A stretch of DNA of 9,703 nt from Gammaproteobacteria bacterium (GTDB lineage: Bacteria; Pseudomonadota; Gammaproteobacteria; SZUA-140). Positions 1-6,607 of the stretch are shown piece after piece. The stretch spans positions 1-9,703 of the forward strand of contig JALWQD010000007.1 in the NCBI GenBank assembly GCA_026994735.1, read 5' to 3'. A program made the position numbers and the translations under genes. Under the pieces are notes generated by a model, which saw nothing but the letters and a program-made list of their open reading frames with translations, was not told the origin of the DNA and ran no database searches. How positions within the stretch are numbered: the first letter of the stretch is position 1; each line of letters opens with the position of its first letter.

Positions 1-1
1 A

Positions 2-778
2 CTGGCCTGCAAAGAAAAGGTGCGGGTGCCGCGCACGGTGTTGTTGGATGGCAGGGAAGATATGGAAGATCACCTTGCCGATCTGGGTTTCCCTCTGGTG
101 CTCAAACCCAGGCGCTCGTATGCGGCTATCGGTGTACGTTTTATTCGCAACAAGTCGGAATTGGATAAATTTTTGGCGGAAGACCAGGGGGCAACTGACG
201 GATCGATCATAGCTCAAGAGAAAATCGACGGTGAACTGCACGACGTAACTGGCTGCGCCCAAAATGGGCGGGTACTGTCCTTGCTTTCGCAGCGCCGCCT
301 GAAAACCCTCTACGATTTCGGGGGCGGCGGTATCGTTAACATCACTACCGACGATACGGAACCGAAAGAATATGCGCGCCGCCTGATGGCGGCCATGCAA
401 TGGAATGGCGCTGTAGAATTCGACTTCATGAAAGATAAGGAGGGTCGATTCTACCTTATCGAGTGTAATCCAAAGATTTGGGGTACGACTTACTTGACGG
501 TTGCTGCAGGGATGAATGTTCCTCAGCAAACTGTCGATGTTTTCACAAGTGACGCTCCCGTACAGCCGGTTTCTGGATATGAGGTCGGTCTTCTCTATCG
601 TTGGCTGTTTCCGGAGTGTGTTTTCAGTTGGCTGCAAAAGCCCAGGACACCTAGCCTGATTTATCGTCGTCTTCGTCAGACATTCCAGCGCGCCGGCGCT
701 TCAAGGATCATGAACAACCTGGAATGGAGCGACCTGCGACATCTGCTCGGAATTATCTTCGATAGAGCACAACTGTGA
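2..778 (+). CDS. ATP-grasp family carboxylate-amine (or carboxylate-thiol) ligase, 5' end missing
   Basis: The reading frame is open to the left edge, so the true start and probably the N-terminal pre-ATP-grasp domain lie outside; 258 residues are visible. Numbering from the first visible codon, residues 1-18 carry the VPRTV stretch that usually precedes the ATP-grasp fold, residues about 31-36 (PLVLKP) hold the ATP-binding lysine strand, and residues about 137-158 hold the metal-binding core, with E139 in VEFDF and E154/N156 in the IECNPKIWG motif. Enzymes of this fold activate a carboxylate as an acyl phosphate and join it to an amine or other nucleophile. The C-terminal 80 residues match no domain I recognise. 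The stop codon touches an ATG of the next reading frame, which suggests co-expression. It could be an amino-acid or peptide ligase acting on a sugar or amino-acid precursor; the substrate is unknown. A GTG at position 20 is in frame but falls inside the conserved fold, so it is not the real start. Confidence 0.85.
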   Translation: MACKEKVRVPRTVLLDGREDMEDHLADLGFPLVLKPRRSYAAIGVRFIRNKSELDKFLAEDQGATDGSIIAQEKIDGELHDVTGCAQNGRVLSLLSQRRLKTLYDFGGGGIVNITTDDTEPKEYARRLMAAMQWNGAVEFDFMKDKEGRFYLIECNPKIWGTTYLTVAAGMNVPQQTVDVFTSDAPVQPVSGYEVGLLYRWLFPECVFSWLQKPRTPSLIYRRLRQTFQRAGASRIMNNLEWSDLRHLLGIIFDRAQL

Positions 779-854
779 ATGTCCTCGATCAGAACGCCAG
801 GTGCAAGAGATGTCCGGGAAACTAGTGCAATTGTTGGAACGCAAATTACATATT

Positions 855-860
855 GGAGAG
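855..860 (+). promoter_or_regulatory. Ribosome binding site that decides the start of the flavodoxin-like gene
   Basis: GGAGAG lies five bases before the ATG at 866. The ATG at 779, which directly follows the upstream stop codon, has no comparable purine-rich site. The flavodoxin-type first strand (KVVAVSAS) begins right after the 866 start. Together these favour 866 over 779. Confidence 0.6.
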
Positions 861-865
861 ACATC

Positions 866-2380
866 ATGAAACCGAAAGTGGTCGCAGTAAGTGCCAGCCT
901 GAGGAACGCGCGATGGGGCAGAGGTACGCAGGATCTCGTGGACCAGATTCGGCGTATTGAGAATGAAGCCGATCTGTTTCGGTTCGTGACCGAACAGGGA
1001 CGGGTCCACTATCAACAATTCATAGATTCAGGTAGGGCTGAAGGTCTTCCGTTCGACGAACTGTACAAGAACCTGCGTCGAAAGTTCGGAGGGAGCGGAC
1101 TGTGCAACTCCGAAATCGGAATGACGGCCGGCCTATGGGGTGCATTGAGCAAGGGTTGCGATATCGATTATATCCCTTTGTCCAGTTATTTCGGGCCGAC
1201 CGGGCAAGGCAAGGATCTCGGCGAACTCAAGCACAGGCTGATGGAGGCCGATGGCGTCCTCCTTTGTACGCCGGTGTATTTTGGGGACCGCAGCTCCTTG
1301 GCCAGTGATTTCATAGAGTTCGTCAGGAGAGACACAGAACTCCGGGACTTTATGGAGGGCAAGCCCTTCGCCGGCATCGTCGTTGGCGCGAAACGCAACG
1401 GCGGCCAGGAGACCACGCTGGTCTACCAGATGATGGAAATGACCTCTCTTGGCATGTTGGGTTTGGGCAATGATTCGGACACGACGGCGCAATATGGCGG
1501 AACTATCGTTGCAGGGGATGTCGGAGAGGCATGCGGTGACGAGTACGGGTTACGTACGGCAATCGGTGCCGGCAAACGATTGGGCAGGATAGTCATGGAA
1601 TGTTCGCTGGCCGAGAACGGGCGTCTGGCCGACAGTCTCAAGACAATGTTCTGGATCCTTCAGGATGTCCCCGATGGGATCGCACGCAAACTGGTCGATG
1701 ATCTGATTCGGGAGGCAGGAGATGGAATTTCCGCGCGGGTCTTGGAGCTTCAGGACAGCAGCGTGGGACGCTGCATTGCTTGCGATATATGCCCTGTGCA
1801 GGTGGGGCCGGATGCAGACTACCGCTGTATAATCAGGACGAAGAGGGATCCATTTCCCGATATGCACGAATCGTTTCTCGATAATGACTTGATTGTTCCG
1901 GTCGTGTATTCCCCCAGGGATCGGTCACAGATACGAACGATGTATCAGCGCTTTATTGAAAGGACTCGTTATCTAAGGCGCGGCGACTATTTGTTTACGG
2001 ATGTATCGGTCATGCCGTTGGTTGTTGAAGAGCTTGGCGCAGGGGAAAACATGCATATTCGTTTGGCGACATCTCTGGTACGGCATCATACGGTGATGTT
2101 GAAACCGAACATTGCCTATCTTCAGAGCGGGAAGCTGCTCAACAAGGATGAGGTGCTATCCAACTGGCACAGGGCTCGTAAACAGGCGCGGCAGATCACA
2201 ATCGGCCGGTTGTCGGCATTGTCGAGGCAACCTGACGTGGTTAGCTACAACCCGGTTGGCTACATTCTGTCAGCGGCACGCGACAAGGAGCTGTCGGTCC
2301 AGGAGCGACGCCGCCTTCTTCAAGAGGATCGTTCGGTGCGTCAGAAACGAGATGTGTATGAGAGGCTGATAACCGAATGA
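866..2380 (+). CDS. Tandem flavodoxin-like / NAD(P)H-dependent FMN reductase family protein with cysteine cluster
   Basis: This 504-residue protein appears to hold two flavodoxin-like domains; such domains bind FMN and move electrons from NAD(P)H. Domain 1 (about 1-250) begins with the strand VVAVSASLR and has the flavin-face motif LLCTPVYFGDRSS at about 132-144, typical of NADPH-dependent FMN reductases. Domain 2 (about 290-450) carries C303-x2-C306-x2-C309 and C321, followed by a strand (LIVPVVYSPRDRS, about 342-354) that parallels the TPVYFG motif of domain 1. This resembles iron-sulfur flavoproteins and related reductases, so an Fe-S cluster is possible but not proven. The tail (about 465-504) is charged and helical. 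The frame is also open from an ATG at 779, adding 29 residues; I prefer 866 because of its ribosome binding site. The last bases overlap the next start (ATGA), indicating translational coupling. Substrate unknown; it may supply a redox step in making a modified glycan unit. Confidence 0.8.
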   Translation: MKPKVVAVSASLRNARWGRGTQDLVDQIRRIENEADLFRFVTEQGRVHYQQFIDSGRAEGLPFDELYKNLRRKFGGSGLCNSEIGMTAGLWGALSKGCDIDYIPLSSYFGPTGQGKDLGELKHRLMEADGVLLCTPVYFGDRSSLASDFIEFVRRDTELRDFMEGKPFAGIVVGAKRNGGQETTLVYQMMEMTSLGMLGLGNDSDTTAQYGGTIVAGDVGEACGDEYGLRTAIGAGKRLGRIVMECSLAENGRLADSLKTMFWILQDVPDGIARKLVDDLIREAGDGISARVLELQDSSVGRCIACDICPVQVGPDADYRCIIRTKRDPFPDMHESFLDNDLIVPVVYSPRDRSQIRTMYQRFIERTRYLRRGDYLFTDVSVMPLVVEELGAGENMHIRLATSLVRHHTVMLKPNIAYLQSGKLLNKDEVLSNWHRARKQARQITIGRLSALSRQPDVVSYNPVGYILSAARDKELSVQERRRLLQEDRSVRQKRDVYERLITE

Positions 2381-3468
2381 CAGGCAGGATAAAATCCGTT
2401 GAACTCCTGGTTGCAGATGTCCCTCTGAAGCGCCCCTATGTTCTTTCATTTGGAACCATCCATGCCGTATCCAGCATAGTAGTCTGCATCCATACCGCTG
2501 ACGGCGTTGGATTCGGTGAAGCAGTACCTTTGCCAGGATACTCGGAAGAAACAAAGGAGTCTATCATCAAGGGGTTGGGTGGTATTCTTGCAAAGCTACC
2601 TGGACTTTTGCTGGAAGATATTCACTCACTGGCAAAAAGGACCTTGGCCGGATCGCCGTTTGCAGCCTCAGCTTTGCTGGCAGCCAAGGAGATGGCAGCT
2701 GGTGAATTGCAACCACCAAATCAATTGCACGTTCCACTGCTGGCTACAGTTTCTGCATCACGTGAACCAGAAGCTCTCGTCAAGCGCATCAGGGCGCTGT
2801 GTGGTCGCGGATTCCGAACAATCAAACTCAAGGTGGGCCGGGATTTTCAGGCGGATATCGCTACGCTCCGCTTATTATTGACTGAGATGCCGGCAGGGGT
2901 ACGCCTTCGGATTGATGCCAATCAGGGCTATTCCATGAGTGAAGCACAAGCTGTCACCGATCTGATCGGCCAATATCCAAATCATGCTGTGGAACTCGTT
3001 GAGCAGCCTTTTGGTACCGATGACAAATCTTGGGCCATGCTCAAATCACTTTCCAAGGTTTCCGGAAATGTTCCCTTGATGCTCGACGAATCCATCGTCT
3101 GCGAATCCGATATCGAAAAGGCTGCTGACTGCGGTGCCGAATACGTAAAACTCAAATTATTCAAACAGGGGGGCGTCTCCGATCTGCTCCGCCTGGCTGA
3201 AATGGCCCGGCGATTCGGGCTTAAAGTGGTGATTGGAAATGGGGTATCGACGGAAATAGGCAATGTGATGGAAGGCATCGCATATTGCTCCGGAGAACTA
3301 TTTTGCGGCGCTTCGGAAGGAAATGGATTTGAAAAACTTGTATCACATGTCATGGATCCGGAACCAGTGGTGGACAACGGCTGTATGGTTTGGAATGCAC
3401 CATGTGACGGTTCCATCGGACACCTACGTACGGATCGTTACCAACAGATATCCAGGTTCACCGGATGA
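2377..3468 (+). CDS. Enolase-superfamily enzyme, muconate lactonizing enzyme / dipeptide epimerase-like
   Basis: This 363-residue protein has the usual length and layout of the mandelate racemase/muconate lactonizing group: an N-terminal capping domain (about 1-115, with the FGEAVPLPGYSEE loop at 46-58) and a barrel (about 120-325). Catalytic residues are visible: K150 and K152 (IKLKVG), metal ligands D180 (RIDANQG), E209 (VEQPF) and D237 (LDES), and the opposing lysine K260 (KLFKQGG). Such enzymes remove a proton next to a carboxylate and then epimerise, eliminate or cycloisomerise. The KLxKxGG pattern resembles L-Ala-D/L-Glu epimerases. However, the strand that normally carries the dipeptide-binding DxD motif instead reads CGASEGNGF (310-318), so specificity probably differs. 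It starts within the stop of the flavodoxin-like gene, with GAGG at 2361-2364 as a weak site upstream. Placement beside an ATP-grasp ligase makes an epimerase of an amide- or peptide-containing product plausible, but the substrate is not known. Confidence 0.85.
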   Translation: MTGRIKSVELLVADVPLKRPYVLSFGTIHAVSSIVVCIHTADGVGFGEAVPLPGYSEETKESIIKGLGGILAKLPGLLLEDIHSLAKRTLAGSPFAASALLAAKEMAAGELQPPNQLHVPLLATVSASREPEALVKRIRALCGRGFRTIKLKVGRDFQADIATLRLLLTEMPAGVRLRIDANQGYSMSEAQAVTDLIGQYPNHAVELVEQPFGTDDKSWAMLKSLSKVSGNVPLMLDESIVCESDIEKAADCGAEYVKLKLFKQGGVSDLLRLAEMARRFGLKVVIGNGVSTEIGNVMEGIAYCSGELFCGASEGNGFEKLVSHVMDPEPVVDNGCMVWNAPCDGSIGHLRTDRYQQISRFTG

Positions 3469-3505
3469 TAGCGAATGGGAACTATCGTAGCAGCGGCATA
3501 CATGT

Positions 3506-3510
3506 GGGAG
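3506..3510 (+). promoter_or_regulatory. Ribosome binding site for the GTG start at 3521
   Basis: GGGAG sits ten bases before a GTG codon. The GTG start is set by chemistry as much as by this site: class II glutamine amidotransferases need cysteine as the first residue after Met removal, and the next codon is TGC. Confidence 0.5.
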
Positions 3511-3520
3511 TAAATCAGCA

Positions 3521-5449
3521 GTGTGCGGGATTTTCGGATTGGTATTGGGCAAAGAAACAGGGCTTTCAGTGACCGCGGTACAGCGCATCGTGAATACCTT
3601 GTTTCTATTGTCCGAGTCGCGCGGGAAGGAGGCTGCCGGACTGGCTGTTGCCTGTGGGGATGAGATACAGGTCCTTAAGCAGCCTTTGCCAGCAAGCAAA
3701 CTTATTCGTACATCCTCTTACAAACAGTTTTGGCGATCAGTCAGTAACAATCATTTCAAGGGCATGCCGATGGCCATCATAGGCCATTCAAGGCTGGTGA
3801 CCAACGGACTTCAGGGGATCGCGTCGAACAATCAGCCGGTTGTCAAAAACGGAATCGTGGGTGTGCACAACGGCATCATCGTCAACGAATCTGTATTGTG
3901 GCAACGTTATGCTGCGATTCAGCGGCAGTCCGAGGTGGATACCGAGATTATACTTGGCCTGGTGCGCCACTTTATGGACCGGGGAGAAAGCCTGGTATCG
4001 GCTCTGGTACGCACATACGGAGAAATCGAAGGTGCTGCTTCCGTAGGACTTCTGTTCGATGATCTACCTGTACTTGCCTTGGCGACCAACACTGGGTCAC
4101 TGTACAGCACCGTGCCGGGCAAGATCAGAGCGCATGTTTTCAGCTCCGAACGCCACATTTTGGAACAGTTCATAAAAAAGATAGGCCGCCAACACGGCTT
4201 TGGTGACTGCACCATCGCGCAACTCAAGCCGGGATGCGGATTGCTCGTGGAGATAGACGGCGCAGACGTCACGGAATTCTCTCTCTGTGAGAAGGAAGGG
4301 CGCCATAGTATCGCGGTCTGCGCGCCAAGACGCCGTCTGGTTGACTTTTCAATGGCAGATGAACAACGGCGGCGCGAGATACGCCGTTGTACACGTTGCA
4401 TTCTGCCCGAAACCTTCCCCATGATCGAATTCGATGAACAGGGGGTATGCAACATTTGCAGGGAGTATCAGCCGGCCGAAATAAAGGGTCGTGAAGCGCT
4501 AGAGGCGCTAGTCGCACCATACAGAAGCAGGGACAGCAGTCCGGACTGTATCGTTGCGCTCAGCGGCGGGCGTGACAGTTCCTATCTCCTACATTATGTA
4601 AAAAAAGAGCTTGGTCTCAACCCGGTCGCCTATTCTTATGATTGGGGCATGGTCACCGATTTAGCCCGTAGGAACCAGTCCCGACTCACCGGTAAGCTGG
4701 GTGTGGAGCACATCATTATATCTGCGGATATCAAGCAGAAGCGCAAAAACATTCAGCGAAACGTGAACGCATGGCTGCGCCGTCCCTCATTGGGCATGAT
4801 CCCACTGTTCATGGCGGGCGACAAGCAGTACTTTTACCATTTAGAGCAACTGCGCCGACAGTTCGGCGTCAAGCTTGCCTTTCTTGGGGGCAATCCGCTT
4901 GAGAAGACAGGCTTCAAAACAGGCTTTGCAGGCGTTCGTGAAAACGCAGGTGGCCGAACTTACGACATATCAGCACTCAGAAAACTGCAGATCGCGCTTT
5001 ATTATGCGGGACAGTTCATCCAGAACCCAGCATATCTCAACCGCTCACTGCTGGACACCCTCCACGCATTCTATTCGTCATATGTGATGCGGCACGATTT
5101 TGTGTGGCTTTTCCGGTACATACGCTGGGACGAAGACGAAATCGATCGGGTGCTTCGCGAAGAGTACGACTGGGAAGTCGCTGCGGATACGGATACCACT
5201 TGGCGGATCGGTGATGGGACCGCCGCTTTCTATAACTATATCTATTACACCGTGGCAGGGTTTACGGAGAATGATGCTCTGCGGAGCAACCAGATACGTG
5301 AAGGCATGTTGACACGCGAAGAGGCGATGAAGATCGTCGTAAGGGATAACAAGCCCAGGTACGATGCAATGCGGGAGTATGCATATCTGGTCGGATTCGA
5401 CTTGGATGAGGCCTTATATGTGATAAATGCTATGCCTAAATTGTATTAG
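3521..5449 (+). CDS. Fusion of class II glutamine amidotransferase and N-acetyl sugar amidotransferase-like PP-loop ATPase
   Basis: This 642-residue protein has two halves. Residues 1-265 are a class II (Ntn) glutaminase: C2 nucleophile in MCGIFG, R91 in IGHSRLVTNG, N117-G118 in VHNGII, and D140 in EVDTEII, all matching GlmS/PurF-type glutaminases. Residues about 285-642 resemble the N-acetyl sugar amidotransferases (WbpG/PseA group): paired cysteines C290/C293 and C310/C313, probably binding zinc; the PP-loop SGGRDSS at 348-354, which binds ATP and adenylates a carbonyl or amide oxygen; and the typical tail with IREGMLTREEA (592-602). Known WbpG enzymes receive ammonia from separate HisH/HisF-like partners to make an acetamidino group. 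Here the glutaminase is built in, much as in asparagine synthetase, but the synthetase half is not the AsnB type. Expected role: Gln- and ATP-dependent amidation or amidine formation on a sugar or on a carboxylate made by the upstream genes. A 52-base gap separates it from the epimerase-like gene, so it is probably in the same operon. Confidence 0.88.
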   Translation: MCGIFGLVLGKETGLSVTAVQRIVNTLFLLSESRGKEAAGLAVACGDEIQVLKQPLPASKLIRTSSYKQFWRSVSNNHFKGMPMAIIGHSRLVTNGLQGIASNNQPVVKNGIVGVHNGIIVNESVLWQRYAAIQRQSEVDTEIILGLVRHFMDRGESLVSALVRTYGEIEGAASVGLLFDDLPVLALATNTGSLYSTVPGKIRAHVFSSERHILEQFIKKIGRQHGFGDCTIAQLKPGCGLLVEIDGADVTEFSLCEKEGRHSIAVCAPRRRLVDFSMADEQRRREIRRCTRCILPETFPMIEFDEQGVCNICREYQPAEIKGREALEALVAPYRSRDSSPDCIVALSGGRDSSYLLHYVKKELGLNPVAYSYDWGMVTDLARRNQSRLTGKLGVEHIIISADIKQKRKNIQRNVNAWLRRPSLGMIPLFMAGDKQYFYHLEQLRRQFGVKLAFLGGNPLEKTGFKTGFAGVRENAGGRTYDISALRKLQIALYYAGQFIQNPAYLNRSLLDTLHAFYSSYVMRHDFVWLFRYIRWDEDEIDRVLREEYDWEVAADTDTTWRIGDGTAAFYNYIYYTVAGFTENDALRSNQIREGMLTREEAMKIVVRDNKPRYDAMREYAYLVGFDLDEALYVINAMPKLY

Positions 5450-5452
5450 CTC

Positions 5453-5482
5453 TTAGCAACTCTGACCATGTGGTTATATAAA
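5453..5482 (+). promoter_or_regulatory. Weak candidate promoter before the transglutaminase-like gene
   Basis: In the 110-base gap after the amidotransferase gene, TTAGCA (5453-5458) is followed after 18 bases by TATAAA (5477-5482). The spacing is acceptable for a sigma-70 promoter but the -35 match is poor. The composition change here and the longer gap fit a new transcription unit. No clear terminator hairpin with a T run is visible in the gap. Confidence 0.2.
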
Positions 5483-5545
5483 TCCTGGCTGATTATCTGA
5501 AAACTAGCATGGTGTTTGCGCCATTGACATGCAGATGAATCTACC

Positions 5546-5553
5546 AGAAGGGG
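5546..5553 (+). promoter_or_regulatory. Ribosome binding site for the GTG start at 5560
   Basis: AGAAGGGG lies six bases before GTG at 5560. This is a strong site and supports the GTG start, which places a positively charged end (MKRE) just ahead of the membrane segment. Confidence 0.6.
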
Positions 5554-5559
5554 ATTGCT

Positions 5560-6522
5560 GTGAAAAGGGAAACGTATATCCTACCTTTAGTAATTTTCTT
5601 GTATATCACCATACCTTTGGTATGGATCGCAGTGTATGCGTCCGCTGATAATCCATTAATGTCGAGTAATACTAATGGTTTGGAAGAAAGAAAACTGCTA
5701 AATGAAGAATTAAAAAGATTACGAAAACGACTGCATGATGTTGAATCAAACCCTATACGACGGGGTGCTATTGCGATTCAAGAGCTCAGTCAAAGCGCAA
5801 AAGCGCTAGAAATGATAGAACTCGATTTGCCCAATGGAATAGTTGATGTTTCTAGGGGAACAATCTTGACGGGGAATGAGAAAACTTGGGAAGAAATTCG
5901 CCAACGTATAGAAAATCGATATCAAACACTAAAAGAAGAGCTAAATAAAATATGGGGCTTTAGGGATGAGCTTCAACGTGCGATATTTTACACGGCTGCC
6001 GTGGCAAACATGTGGCGAATTGGAGATCCAAAATATGGGGGAGGAGTGAGAGGGTTTTATAAGCGCAATTATGGCGGGAGACTGGTCCCGGTTAACGCTT
6101 ATATACAAAGTAAAGAAGCTGAATGTAATGATTTTGCAATTATGCTTTACATGATGCTCAAATTAGCCGGCTACAAGGCGCGGCATGTAGGTACAAAGGA
6201 CCATATATATGTAGAGGTGATAGTAAATGGCCTGTCATATGTAATGGATGCGATGTATGGGGTAATTACGCAGATGACAAATCAGGAGTTCCTGAAGCAA
6301 GGGAAAAGGAAATCAGTATACTTTCTGATTCCGTATGGCGCGAGCAGGCGATGGTCACAAACGTACCGGGAAAAAGGTGCGGCAATGCGCAACCTATATT
6401 TGTTGACACGGGGCAGAATTGAATTCAAACCATCTAAAGATTATTCGCATTGGGATCGGTTTTCATTATGGAGGAAACTAAATGCAATCGAGATGGACGG
6501 GAATATCCAAGGTCTGGGGTAA
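5560..6522 (+). CDS. Membrane-anchored transglutaminase-like (papain-fold) protein
   Basis: This 320-residue protein starts with MKRE and a hydrophobic segment (about 6-28), read as a signal anchor that places the rest outside the cytoplasmic membrane. Residues about 41-62 are rich in Glu, Lys, Arg and Leu and could form a short coiled coil. The core is a transglutaminase-like fold: C189 in KEAECNDFA, followed by a helix (LYMMLKLAGYKAR), then H215 in KDHIYVEV and D230 in YVMDAMYG, giving a complete Cys-His-Asp triad in the expected order and spacing. Members of this broad family act as proteases, amidases or cross-linking enzymes, and many are of unknown function. The codons are much AT-richer than those of the preceding genes, suggesting separate acquisition. 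Its place between sugar-modifying enzymes and membrane glycan genes suggests a periplasmic role in processing or attaching surface material, but that is inference. Confidence 0.75.
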   Translation: MKRETYILPLVIFLYITIPLVWIAVYASADNPLMSSNTNGLEERKLLNEELKRLRKRLHDVESNPIRRGAIAIQELSQSAKALEMIELDLPNGIVDVSRGTILTGNEKTWEEIRQRIENRYQTLKEELNKIWGFRDELQRAIFYTAAVANMWRIGDPKYGGGVRGFYKRNYGGRLVPVNAYIQSKEAECNDFAIMLYMMLKLAGYKARHVGTKDHIYVEVIVNGLSYVMDAMYGVITQMTNQEFLKQGKRKSVYFLIPYGASRRWSQTYREKGAAMRNLYLLTRGRIEFKPSKDYSHWDRFSLWRKLNAIEMDGNIQGLG

Positions 6523-6607
6523 AATAGCAAACGCAGCTATGTCAAGCGCATAGGCCAAGCTTATTTTATGTGAGCGGATGAAAATGCCTAATATTTAAGA
6601 TGCGGGT

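Noticed and set aside
2982..3416. Minus strand open frame of 144 codons opposite the enolase-superfamily gene
   Set aside because: It covers the conserved metal-binding region of a clear + strand enzyme, and its product is Ser/Pro/Thr-rich without any known motif.
3919..4455. Long open frame on the minus strand (178 codons) opposite the amidotransferase gene
   Set aside because: The + strand frame here has clear catalytic motifs of a known family; the reverse frame is low in recognisable features and is a shadow of it.
4495..4512. Short direct repeat of GCGCTAG
   Set aside because: It encodes a simple EALEAL helix within the amidotransferase linker; expected by chance in coding sequence.
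3521..5449. Reading this gene as GlmS or as AsnB
   Set aside because: There is no phosphosugar isomerase domain, so not GlmS; the paired CxxC motifs and the MLTREEA tail fit the N-acetyl sugar amidotransferase group better than the AsnB synthetase half.
5524..5529. Perfect TTGACA that could be a -35 box before the transglutaminase-like gene
   Set aside because: No -10-like sequence follows at 16-18 bases; that position holds the purine-rich ribosome binding site instead.
6537..6553. Inverted repeat CTATG / CATAG in the gap before the GT-C-like gene, as a terminator
   Set aside because: Only a five-base, AT-leaning stem with a seven-base loop and no following T run; too weak.
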